Source: Colletes latitarsis (taxonomy: Eukaryota > Arthropoda > Insecta > Hymenoptera > Colletidae). Taken from it: 64,000 nt of DNA. The translations under genes were made by a program, and so were the position numbers. The stretch is taken from the NCBI RefSeq assembly GCF_051014445.1, contig NC_135134.1, positions 11,003,672 to 11,067,671 on the forward strand, given 5' to 3'. The notes beneath the pieces were generated by a model. It saw only the letters and a list, made by a program, of their open reading frames with translations, made no database searches and was not told the origin of the DNA. Of the stretch, positions 51,384 to 63,400 are shown piece after piece; the first letter of the stretch is position 1; every line of letters starts with the position of its first letter.

Positions 51384-54300
51384 GGAAGATGCGAAAGTAT
51401 GAGCCTGATTTGGGCAAATCCCAGACCTAATCCAGGCCTAACATGCGTTTTCCCCTAAAATATTGATCGAGACCAGGTGTAGTCGACTGTTTCAGTGTGG
51501 TACCACATTGCTACGTGATCCAAACCAGAAAAAACCCGGGTTCTGTTCAACAAGTATGTGAAGAATGCGAAAGTATGACCCTGATGAGTGCAAATCCAAG
51601 GTCTAACCTAGACCTGACATGTGTTATCCTCTAAAATATTGATCGAAACCAGGTTTAATGGTCTGTTGCAGTGTGGTACCACATTACTGCGTGAACCAAA
51701 CCAAAAAAAGCCCAGAATCTGGCCATCAAGTGTGAGAAACATGCGAAAGTATGAGACTGATGAGAGCAAATCCCAGACCTAACCTAGACCTAACATGAGT
51801 TATCCTTTGAAATGTTGACCCAGACTAGGTTTAATTGACTGTTTCAGTGTGGTACCACATTACCACGTGATCCAAACCAGAAAAAACACAGGATCTGTTC
51901 AACAGGTATGTGAAGAATGCGAAAGTGTGAGCCTGATGAGGGCAAATCCAAGGCCTAACCAAGAACTATCATGCGTTATCCTCTAAAATGTTGATCGAAA
52001 CCAGGTTTAATGGACTGTTTCAGTGTGGTACCACATTTCTACGTGATCCAAACCAAAAAAAGACCAGAATCTGGCCAACAAGTATGAGAAATATGCGAAA
52101 GTATGAGCCTGATGGGGCAAATCCAAGGCTTAACCTAGACCTAACATGCGTTATCCTCCAAAATATTCATCGAAACCAGGTTTAATTGACTGTTTCAGTG
52201 TGGTACCACATTACTACGTGATCCAAACCAAAAAAAGACCAGAATCTGGCCAACAAGTATGAGAAATATGCGAAAGTATGACCCTGATGAGGGAAAATCC
52301 CAGACCTAACCTAGACTTAACATGTGTTATCCTCTAAAATATTGAACGAAACCAGGTTTAATTGACTGTTTCAGTACGATACCACATTACCACGTGATCG
52401 AAACGAGAAAAAGCCCGGGATCTGGCCAACAAGTATACGGAAAATGTGAATGTATAAGCCTGATGAGAGCAAATCCCAGACCTAACATAGACCTAACATG
52501 CGTTATCCTCTAAAATATTGATCGAAACCAGGTTTAATGGACCGTTTCAGTGTGGTACCTCATTACTACGTGATCCAAACCAAAAAAAGCCCAGGATCTG
52601 GCCATCAAGTATGAGTAATATGCGACAGTATGAGCCTGATGAGAGCATATCCCAGACCTGACATAGACCTAACATGCGTTATCCTCTAAAATATTGATCG
52701 AAACCAGGTTTAATGGACAGTTTCAGTGTGGTACCACATTACTACGTGATCCAAACCTAAAAAAGCCCAGAATCTGGCCAACAAGTACGAGAAATATGCA
52801 AAAGTATGAGCCTGATGAGAGCAAATCCCAGACCTAACCAAGACCTAACATGCGTTATTCTCTAAAATATTGACCCAGACCAGGTTTAGTCGACTGTTTC
52901 ATTGTGGTACAACATTACTACGTGTTCCAAAGCAGAAAAAGGCCAGGATCTGGCCATCAAGTATGAGAAATATGCGAAAGTATGAGCCTGATGAGGGAAA
53001 ATCCCAGACCTCATCCAGACCTAACATGCGTTATCCTCTAAAATATCGATCGAAACAAGTTTTAATCGACTGTTTCAGTGTGGTACCACACTACTATGTG
53101 ATCCATACCAGAAAAAACCCAGGATCTGTTCAAGAAGTATGTGAAGAATGCGAAAGTATGAGACTGATGAGGGCAAATCCCATACCTAATCCAGACCTAT
53201 CATGCATTATCCACTAAAATATCGATCGTGACCAGGCTTAGTCGACTGTTTCAGTGTGGTACCTCATTACTACGTGATCCAAACCAAAAAAAGCCCAGAA
53301 TCTGGCAATCAAGTATGAGAGATATGCAAAAGTATGAGCCTGAAGAGGGCAAATCCCAGACCTAATCCAGACCTAACATGCGTTATCCACTAAAATATTG
53401 ATCGAGGCCAGGTTTAGTCGACTGTTTCAGTGTGGTACCATATTAATACGTGGTTCATACCAGAAAAAGCCCAGGATCTGGCCATCAAGTATGAGAAATA
53501 TGCGAAAGTATGAGCCTGATCAGTGCAAATCCCAGACCTAACCTAGACCTAACATGCATTATCCTCAAAAATATTGATCGTGACCAGGTTTAATGGTCTG
53601 TTTCAGTGTGGTACCACGTTACTGCGTGATCCAAACCAAAAAAAGCCCAGAATCTGGCCATCAAGTATGAGAAACATGCGAAAGTATGCGACTGATGAGA
53701 GCAAATCCCAGACCTAACCTAGACCTAACATGGGTTATCCTTTGAAATGTTCACCCAGACTAGGTTTAATTGACTGTTTCAGTGTGGTACCACATTACCA
53801 CGTGATCCAAACCAGAAAAAACCCAGGATCTGTTCAACAGGTATGTGAAGAATGCGAAAGTGTGAGCCTGATGGGGGCAAATCCCGGACCTAACATAGAC
53901 CTAACATGCGTCATCCTCTAAAATATTGATCGTGACCAGGTTTAATGGTCTGTTTCAGTGTGGTACCACATTACTACGTGATCCAAACCAGTGAAAGCCC
54001 AGGATCTGGCCAACAAGAATGAGAAATATGCGAAAGTATGAGCATGGTGAGAGCAAATCCCAGACCTGACCTAGACCTAACATGCGTTATCCTCTAAAAT
54101 ATTGATCGTGACCAGGTTTAGTCGACTGTTTCAGTGTGGTACCACATTACTACGTGATCCATTCCAGAAAATGCGCAGGATCTGGCTAACAAGTACGAGA
54201 AATATGCAAAGGTATGAGCCTGATGAGAGCAAATCCCAACCCTAACCTAGACCTAACATGAGTTATCCTTTGAAATGTTGACCCAGACTAGGTTTAATTG

Positions 54301-54726
54301 ACTGTTTCAGTGTGATACCACATTACCACGTGATCCAAACCAGAAAAAGCCCGGGATCTGGCCAGCAAGTATGCGGAAAATGCGAAAGTATGAGCCTGAT
54401 GAGGGCAAATCCCAGACCTAATCCAGACCTAACATGCGTTATCCTCTAAAATATTGATCGAAACCAGGTTTAATGGTCAGCTTCAGCGTGGTACCGCATT
54501 TCTACGTGATCGAAACCAAAAAAGGCCCAGAATCTGGCCATCAAGTATGAGAAATATGCGAAAGTATGAGCCTGATGGGGGCAAATCCAACATCCAACTC
54601 AGGCTTAACATGTGTTATCCTCTAAAATATTGATCGAAACCAGGTTTAATGGACTGTTTCAGTGTGATACCACATTACCACGTGATCCAAACCAGAAAAA
54701 ACCCGGGATCTGGCCGACAAGTATGC
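51384..54726 (+). repeat. 19-monomer tandem duplication (3343 bp), copy 2
   Basis: Second copy of 48041-51383. A private change GTTGACCC to GTTCACCC at 53750 removes a stop and creates an accidental 63-codon frame; there is no sign of coding selection. Past about 54940 the sequence follows the copy-1 tail instead (GTACAACATTACTGCG, GATGAAAGC), which marks the right breakpoint zone. Confidence 0.92.
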
Positions 54727-55685
54727 GGAAGATGCGAAAGTATGAGCCTGATTTGGGCAAATCCCAGACCTAATCCAGGCCTAACATGCGTTTTCCCCTA
54801 AAATATTGATCGAGACCAGGTGTAGTCGACTGCTTCAGTGTGGTACCACATTGCTACGTGATCCAAACCAGAAAAAACCCGGGTTCTGTTCAACAAGTAC
54901 GTGAAGAATGCGAAAGTATGTCCCTGATGAGTGCAAATCCAAGCTCTAACCTAGACCTGACATGTGTTATCCTCTAAAATATTGATCGAAACCAGGTTTA
55001 ATGGTCTGTTTCAGTGTGGTACAACATTACTGCGTGATCCAAACCAAAAAAATCCCAGAATCTGGCCATCAAGTGTGAGAAACATGCGAAAGTATGAGAC
55101 TGATGAAAGCAAATCCCAGACCTAACCTAGACCTAACATGTGTTATCCTTTGAAATGTTGACCCAGACTAGGTTTAATTGACTGTTTCAGTGTGGTACCA
55201 CATTACCACGTGATCGAAACGAGATAAAGCCTGGGATCTGGCCAACAAGTATGCGGAAAATGTGAATGTATAAGCCTGATGAGAGCAAATCCCAGACCTA
55301 ACATTGGCCTAACATGCGTTTTTCCCTAAAATATTGATCGAGACCAGGTTTAGTCGACTGTTTCAGTGTGGTACCACATTACTAAGTGATCCGAACCAGA
55401 AAAAGCCCGGGATCTGGCCAACAAGTATGCGGAAAATGTGAATGTATAAGCCTGATGAGAGCAAATCCCAGACCTAACATAGACCTAACATGCGTTTTCC
55501 CCTAAAATATTGATCGAGACCAGGTTTAGTCGACTGTTTCAGTGTGGTACCACATTACCACGTGATCGAAACGAGAAAAAGCCCGGGATCTGGCCAACAA
55601 GTATGCGGAAAATGTGAATGTATAAGCCTGATGAGAGCAAATCCCAGACCTAACATTGGCCTAACATGCGTTTTCCCCTAAAATA

Positions 55686-56564
55686 TTGATCGAGACCAGG
55701 TTTAGTCGACTGTTTCAGTGTGGTACCACATTACTAAGTGATCCGAACCAGAAAAAGCCCGGGATCTGGCCAACAAGTATGCGGAAAATGTGAATGTATA
55801 AGCCTGATGAGAGCAAATCCCAGACCTAACATTGGCCTAACATGCGTTTTCCCCTAAAATATTGATCGAGACCAGGTTTAGTCGACTGTTTCATTGTGGT
55901 ACCACATTACTAAGTGATCCGAACCAGAAACAGCCCGGGATTTGGCCAACAAGTATGCGGAAAATGTGAATGTATAAGCCTGATGAGAGCAAATCCCAGA
56001 CCTAACATAGACCTAACATGCGTTTTCCCCTAAAATATTGATCGAGACCAGGTTTAGTCGACTGTTTCAGTGTGGTACCACACTACTACGTGATCCAAAC
56101 CAGAAAAAGGCCAGGATCTGGCCATCAATTATGAGAAATATGCGAAAGTATGAGCCTGATGAGGGAAAATCCCAGACCTAATCCAGACCTAACATGCGTT
56201 ATCCTCTAAAATATCGATCGAAACAAGTTTTAATCGACTGTTTCAGTGTGGTACCACACTACTATGTGATCCATACCAGAAAAAACCCAGGATCTGTTCA
56301 AGAAGTATGTGAAGAATGCGAAAGTATGAGACTGATGAGGGCAAATCCCATACCTAATCCAGACCTAACATGCATTATCCACTAAAACATCGATCGTGAC
56401 CAGGCCTAGTCGACTGTTTCGGTGTGGTACCACATTACTACATGATCCAATCCAGAAAAAGCCCAGAATCTGGCCATCAAGTAAGAGATATATGCGAAAG
56501 TATGAGCCTGATCAGTGCAAATCCCAGACCTAACCTAGACCTAACATGCATTATCCTCAAAAAT
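55686..56564 (+). repeat. Five-monomer duplication (880 bp), copy 1
   Basis: Matches 56565-57444 at an offset of 880 bp. Shared markers are TTTCATTGTGGTACC, GGCCATCAATTATGAG, ACATCGATCGTGACC and GCCTGATCAGTGC. The middle unit differs: ATTTGGCCAACAAGTATGCGG here faces a mosaic with AAGTACGAGAAATATGC in copy 2. Confidence 0.85.
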
Positions 56565-57444
56565 ATTGATCGAGACCAGGTTTAGTCGACTGTTTCAGTG
56601 TGGTACCACATTACTAAGTGATCCGAACCAGAAAAAGCCCGGGATCTGGCCAACAAGTATGCGGAAAATGTGAATGTATAAGCCTGATGAGAGCAAATCC
56701 CAGACCTAACATTGGCCTAACATGCGTTTTCCCCTAAAATATTGATCGAGACCAGGTTTAGTCGACTGTTTCATTGTGGTACCACATTACTAAGTGATCC
56801 GAACCAGAAAAAGCCCGGGATCTGGCCAACAAGTACGAGAAATATGCAAAAGTATGAGCCTGATGAGAGCAAATCCCAGACCTAGCCTAGACCTAACATG
56901 CGTTATCCTCTAAAATATTGACCCAGACCAGGTTTAGTCGACTGTTTCTGTGTGGTACCACATTACTACGTGATCCAAAGCAGAAAAAGGCCAGGATCTG
57001 GCCATCAATTATGAGAAATATGCGAAAGTATAAGCCTGATGAGGGAAAATCCCAGACCTAATCCAGACCTAACATGCGTTATCCTCTAAAATATCGATCG
57101 AAACAAATTTAATCGACTGTTTCAGTGTGGTACCACACTACTATGTGATCCATACCAGAAAAAACCCAGGATCTGTTCAAGAAGTATGTGAAGAATGCGA
57201 AAGTATGAGACTGATGAGGGCAAATCCCATACCTAATCCAGACCTAACATGCATTATCCACTAAAACATCGATCGTGACCAGGCCTAGTCGACTGTTTCG
57301 GTGTGGTACCACATTACTACATGATCCAATCCAGAAAAAGCCCAGAATCTGGCCATCAAGTAAGAGATATATGCGAAAGTATGAGCCTGATCAGTGCAAA
57401 TCCCAGACCTAACCTAGACCTAACATGCATTATCCTCAAAAATA
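56565..57444 (+). repeat. Five-monomer duplication (880 bp), copy 2
   Basis: Second copy of 55686-56564. It has a one-base loss in GAAACAAATTTAATCG near 57105 (the relative reads GAAACAAGTTTTAATCG), so the offset falls to 879 bp after that point. It overlaps the end of the 47-56 kb expansion and so probably arose after it. Confidence 0.85.
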
Positions 57445-60400
57445 TTAATCGTGACCAGGTTTAATGGTCTGTTTCAGTGTGGTACCGCATTACTACGTGA
57501 TCCAAACCAGTGAAAGCCCAGGATTTGGCCAACAAGAATGAGAAATATGCGAAAGTATGAGCATGATGAGAGCAAATCCCAGACCTAACCTAGACCTAAC
57601 ATGCGTTATCCTCTAAAATATTGATCGTGACCAGGTTTAGTCGACTGTTTCAGTGTGGTACCACATTATTACGTGATCCATTCCAGAAAATGCGCATTAC
57701 TACGTGATCCATTCCAGAAAATGCGCAGGATCTGGCTAACAAGTACGAGAAATATGCAAAGGTATGAGCCTGATCAGAGGAAATCCCAGACCTAACCTAG
57801 ACCTAACATGAGTTATCCTTTGAAATGTTGACCCAGACTAGGTTTAATTGTCTGTTTCAGTGTGATACCACATTCCCACGTGATCCAAACCAGAAAAAGC
57901 CCGGGATCTGGCCAACAAGTATGAGGAAAATGCGAAAGTATGAGCCTGATGAGGGCAAATCCCAGACCTAATCCAGACCTAACATGCGTCATCCTCTAAA
58001 ATATTGATCGAAACCAGGTTTAATGGTCTGCTTCAGCGTGGAACCGCATTACTACGTGATCGAAACCAAAAAAGGCCCAGAATCTGGCCATCAAGTATGA
58101 GAAATATGCGAAAGTATGAGCCTGATGAGTGCAAATCCCAGACCTAACCTAGACCTAACATGCATTATCCTCAAAAATATTGATCGTGACCAGGTTTAGT
58201 CGACTGTTTCAGTGTGGTACACCATTCCTACGTAATCCAAACCAAAAAAAGCCCAGAATCTGGCCATCAAGTATGAGAAATATGCGAAAGTATGAGCCTG
58301 ATGAGGGCAAATCCCAGAGCTAATCCAGACCTAACTTGCGTTATGCTCTAAAATATTGATCGAGACCAGGTTTAGTCGACAGTTTCAGTGTGGTACCACA
58401 TTACTACGTGGTCCATACCAGAAAAAGCCCAGGATCTGGCCATCAAGTATGAGAAATATGCGAAAGTATGAGCCTGATGAGTGCAAATCCCAGACCTAAC
58501 CTAGACCTAACATGCATTATCCTCAAAAATATTGATCGTGACCAGGTTTAGTCGACTGTTTCAGTGTGGTACCACATTCCTACGTGATCCAAACCAGAAA
58601 AAGCCCAGAATCTGGCCATCAAGTATGAGAAATATGCGACAGTATGAGCCTGATGAGTGCAAATCCCAGACCTAACCTAGACCTAACATGCATTATCCTC
58701 AAAAATATTGATCGTGACCAGGTTTAGTCGACTGTTTCAGTGTGGTACCACATTCCTACGTGATCCAAACCAGAAAAAGTCCAGAATCTGGCCATCAAGT
58801 ATGAGAAATATGCGAAAGTATGAGCCTGATGAGTGCAAATCCCAGACCTAACCTAGACCTAACATGTGTTATCCTCTAAAATATTGATCGTGACCAGGTT
58901 TAGTCGACTGTTTCAGTGTGGTGCCACACTACTACGTGATCCAAACCAGAAAAAGCGCAGGATCTGGCCACCAAGTACGAGAAATATGCAAAAGTATGAG
59001 CCTGATGAGAGCAAATCCCAGACCTAACCAAGACCTAACATGCGTTATCCTCTAAAATATTGACCGAGACCAGGTTTAGTCGACTGTTTCAGTGTGGTAC
59101 CTCATTACTACGTGATCCAAACCAAAAAAAGCCCAAAATCTGGCAATCAAGTATGAGAAATATGCAAAAGTATGAGCCTGAAGGGGGCAAATCCCAGACC
59201 TAATCCAGACCTAACATGCGTTATCCTCTAAAATATTGATCGAGACCAGGTTTAGTCGACTGTTTCAATGTGGTACCACATTACTACGTGGTCCATACCA
59301 GAAAAAGCCCAGGATCTGGCCATCAAGTATGAGAAATATGCGAAAGTATGAGCCTGATCAGTGCAAATCCCAGACCTAACCTAAACCTAACATGCATTAT
59401 CCTCAAAAATATTGATCGTGACCAGGTTTAATGGTCTGTTTCAGTGTGGTACCACATTACTGCGTGATCCAAACCAAAAAAAGCCCAGAATCTGGCCATC
59501 AAGTATGAGAAACTTGCGAAAGTATGAGCCTGATGAGAGCAAATCCCAGACCTAACCTAGACCTAACATGCGTTATCCTCTAAAATATTGACCCAGACCA
59601 GGTTTAGTCGACTATTTCTGTGTGGTACCACATTACTACGTGATCCAAAGCAGAAAAAGGCCAGGATCTGGCCATCAAGTATGAGAAATATGCGAAAGTA
59701 TGAGCCTGATGAGGGAAAATCCCAGACCTAATCCAGACCTAACATGCGTTATCCTCTAAAATATCGTTCGAAACAAGTTTTAATCGACTGTTTCAGTGTG
59801 GTACCACACTACTATGTGATCCATACCAGAAAAAACCCAGGATCTGTTCAAGAAGTATGTGAAGAATGCGAAAGTATGAGACTGATGAGGGCAAATCCCA
59901 TACCTAATCCAGACCTAACATGCATTATCCACTAAAATATCGATCGTGACCAGGCCTAGTCGACTGTTTCGGTGTGGTACCACATTACTACATGATCCAA
60001 TCCAGAAAAAGCCCAGAATCTGGCCATCAAGTAAGAGATATATGCGAAAGTATGAGCCTGATGACTGCAAATCCCAACCCTAACATAGACCTAACATGTG
60101 TTATCCTCTAAAATATTGATCGAGACCAGGTTTAATTTGACAGTTTCAGTGTGGTACCACATAACAACGTGATCCAAACCAGAGAAAGCCCAGGATCTGG
60201 CCAACAAGCATGAGAAATATGCGAAAGTATGAGCATGATGAGAGCAAATCCCAGACCTATCCTAGTCCTAACATGCGTTATCCTCTAAAATATTGATCGT
60301 GCCCAGGTTTAGTCGACTGTTTCGGTGTGATACCACATTACTACGTGATCCAATCCAGAAAAAGCCCAGAATCTGGCCATCAAGTAAGAGATATATGCGA

Positions 60401-63400
60401 AAGTATGAGCCTGAGGAGGGCAAATCCTAGACCCAACTCAGACTTAACATGTGTTATCCTCTAAAATATTAAACGAAACCAGGTTTAATGGACTGTTTCA
60501 GTGTGGTACCACATTCCTACGTGGTCCAAAGCAGAAAAAGGCCAGGATCTGGCCATCAAGTATGAGAAATATGCGAAAGTATGAGCCTGATGAGGGAAAA
60601 TCCCAGACCTAATCCAGACCTAACATGCGTTATCCTCTAAAATGTCGATCGAAACAAGTTTTAATCGACTGTTTCAGTGTGGTACCACACTACTATGTGA
60701 TCCATACCAGAAAAAACCCAGGATCTGTTCAACAAGTATGTGAGGAATGCGAAAGTATGAGACTGATGAGGGCAAATCCCATACATAATCCAGACCTAAC
60801 ATGCATTATCCACTAAGATATTCATCGTGACCAGGCTTAGTCGACTGTTTCGGTGTGGTACCACATTACTACGTGATTCAATCCAGAAAAAGCCCAGAAT
60901 CTGGCCATCAAGTAAGAGATATATGCGAAAGTATGAGCCTGAGGAGGGCAAATCCTAGACCCAACTCAGACTTAACATGTATTACCCTCTAAAATATTAA
61001 TCGAAACCAGGTTTAATGGTCTGTTTCAGCGTGGTACCGCATTACTACGTGATCCAAACCAGTGAAAGCCCAGGATCTGGCCAACAAGAATGAGAAATAT
61101 GCGAAAGTATGAGCATGATGAGAGCAAATCCCAGACCTAACCTAGACCTAACATGCGTTATCCTCTAAAATATTGACCGAGACCAGGTTTAGTCGACTGT
61201 TTCAGTGTGGTGCCACATGACTGCGTGATCCAAACCAGAAAATGGCTAGGATCTGGCCATCAAGTATTGGAAATATGCGAAAGTATGAGCCTGATGAGAG
61301 CAAATCCCTGACCTAACCTAGACCTAACATGAGTTATCCTTTGAAATGTTGACCCAGACCAGGTTTAATTGACTGTTTCAGTGTGGTACCACATTTCTAC
61401 GTGATCCAAACCAGAAAACGCCCGGGATCTTGCCAACAAGTATGCGGAAAATGCGAAAGTATGAGCCTGATTTGGGCAAATCCCAGACCTAATCCAGGCC
61501 TAACATGCGTTTTCCCCTAAAATATTGATCGAGACCAGGTGTAGTCGACTGCTTCAGTGTGGTACCACATTGCTACGTGATCCAAACCAGAAAAAACCCG
61601 GGTTCTGTTCAACAAGTATGAGAAATATGCGAAAGTATGAGCCTGATGAGTGCAAATCCCTGACCTAACCTAGACCTAACATGCGTTATCCTCTAAAATA
61701 TCGATCGAAACCAGGTTTAATCGACAGTTTCAGTGTGGTACCACATTACTACGTGGTCCATACCAGAAAAAGCCCAGGATCTGGCCATCAAGTATGAGAA
61801 ATATGCGAAAGTATGAGCCTGATGAGTGCAAATCCCAGACCTAACCTAGACCTAACATGCATTATCCTCAAAAATATTGATCGTGACCAGGTTTAGTCGA
61901 CTGTATCAGTGTGGTACCACATTTCTACGTGATCCAAACCAAAAAAAGACCAGAATCTGGCCAACAAGTATGAGAAATATGCGAAAGTATGAGCCTGATT
62001 GGGCAAATCCAAGGCCTAACCTAGACCTAACATGCGTTATCCTCCAAAATATTCATCGAAACAAGGTTTAATTGACTGTTTCAGTGTGGTACCACATTTC
62101 TACGTGATCCAAACCAGAAAGAACCCCTCGATCAGGTCAACATGTATGTTAAAACTGCGAAAATATGACCCTGATAAAGTCAAATCCCAGACCCAACACA
62201 GACCTAACATGCATTATCCTCTAAAATTTTGATCGAAACCAGGTTTAATGGACTGTTTCAGTGTGGTACCACATTACTGCGTGATCCAAACCAAAAAAAG
62301 ACCAGAATCTGGCCAACAAGTATGAGAAATATGCGAAAGTATGACCCTGATGTGGGAAAATCCCAGACCTAACCTAGACTTAACATGTGTTCTCCTCTAA
62401 AATATTGATCGAAACCAGGTTTAATGGACTGTTTCAGTGTGGTACCACATTACCACGTGATCGAAACGAGAAAAAGCCCGGGATCTGGCCAGCAAGTATG
62501 CGGAAAATGTGAATGTATAAGCCTGATGAGAGCAAATCCCAGACCTAACATTGGCCTAACATGCGTTTTCCCCTAAAATATTGATCGAGACCAGGTTTAG
62601 TCGACTGTTTCAGTGTGGTACCACATTACTAAGTGATCCGAACCAGAAAAAGCCCGGGATCTGGCCAACAAGTATGCGGAAAACGTGAATGTATAAGCCT
62701 GATGAGAGCAAATCCCAGACCTAACATAGACCTAACATTCGTTTTCCCCTAAAATATTGATCGAGACCAGGTTTAGTCGACTGTTTCAGTGTGGTACCAC
62801 ACTACTACGTGATCCAAACCAGAAAAAGCGCAGGATCTGGCCAACAAGTACGAGAAATATGGAAAAGTATGAGCCTGATGAGAGCAAATCCCAGACCTAA
62901 CCTAGACCTAACATGCGTTATCCTCTAAAATCTTGACCCAGACCAGGTTTAGTCGACTGTTTCTGTGTGGTACCACATTACTACGTGATCCAAAGCAGAA
63001 AATGGCCAGGATCTGGCCATCAAGTATGAGAAATATGCGAAAGTATGAGCCTGATGAGGGAAAATCCCAGACCTAATCCAGACCTAACATGCGTTATCCT
63101 CCAAAATATCGATCGAAACAAGTTTTAATCGACTGTTTCAGTGTGGTACCACACTACTAAGTGATCCATACCAGAAAAAACCCAGGATCTGTTCAAGAAG
63201 TATGTGAAGAATGCGAAAGTATGAGACTGATGAGGGCAAATCCCATACCTAATCCAGACCTAACATGCATTATCCACTAAAATATCGATCGTGACCAGGC
63301 CTAGTCGACTGTTTCGGTGTGGTACCACATTACTACATGATCCAATCCAGAAAAAGCCCAGAATCTGGCCATCAGGTAAGAGATATATGCGAAAGTATGA

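Larger units (their letters stand above)
47114..56440 (+). repeat. Large tandem duplication, copy 2, expanded to 9326 bp
   Basis: Copy of 41131-47113 that contains an additional internal 3343-bp (19-monomer) tandem duplication. The left flank (47114 to about 48040) and right flank (about 54930-56440) each match the ends of copy 1. The lengths agree exactly with insertion of one 3343-bp unit. A few single-base differences separate the copies (for example GGCGCCAC at 41646 against GGCACCAC at 47629). Confidence 0.9.

Noticed and set aside
43368..53217. Three related open frames of 115 codons (43368-43715, 49527-49874, 52870-53217)
   Set aside because: They span two monomers and exist because of chance loss of stops in one subtype. 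They are copies of each other through the 5983-bp and 3343-bp block duplications. No recognisable domain, no splice or promoter context.
565..62232. Dozens of plus-strand open frames of 63-71 codons starting at ATGCGTTATCC or ATGCATTATCC
   Set aside because: They begin at the same monomer position every time, reflect the repeat, and stop within about 190-215 bp. 176 bp is not a multiple of 3, so no frame runs through the array. Subtype differences show no sign of codon-level constraint.
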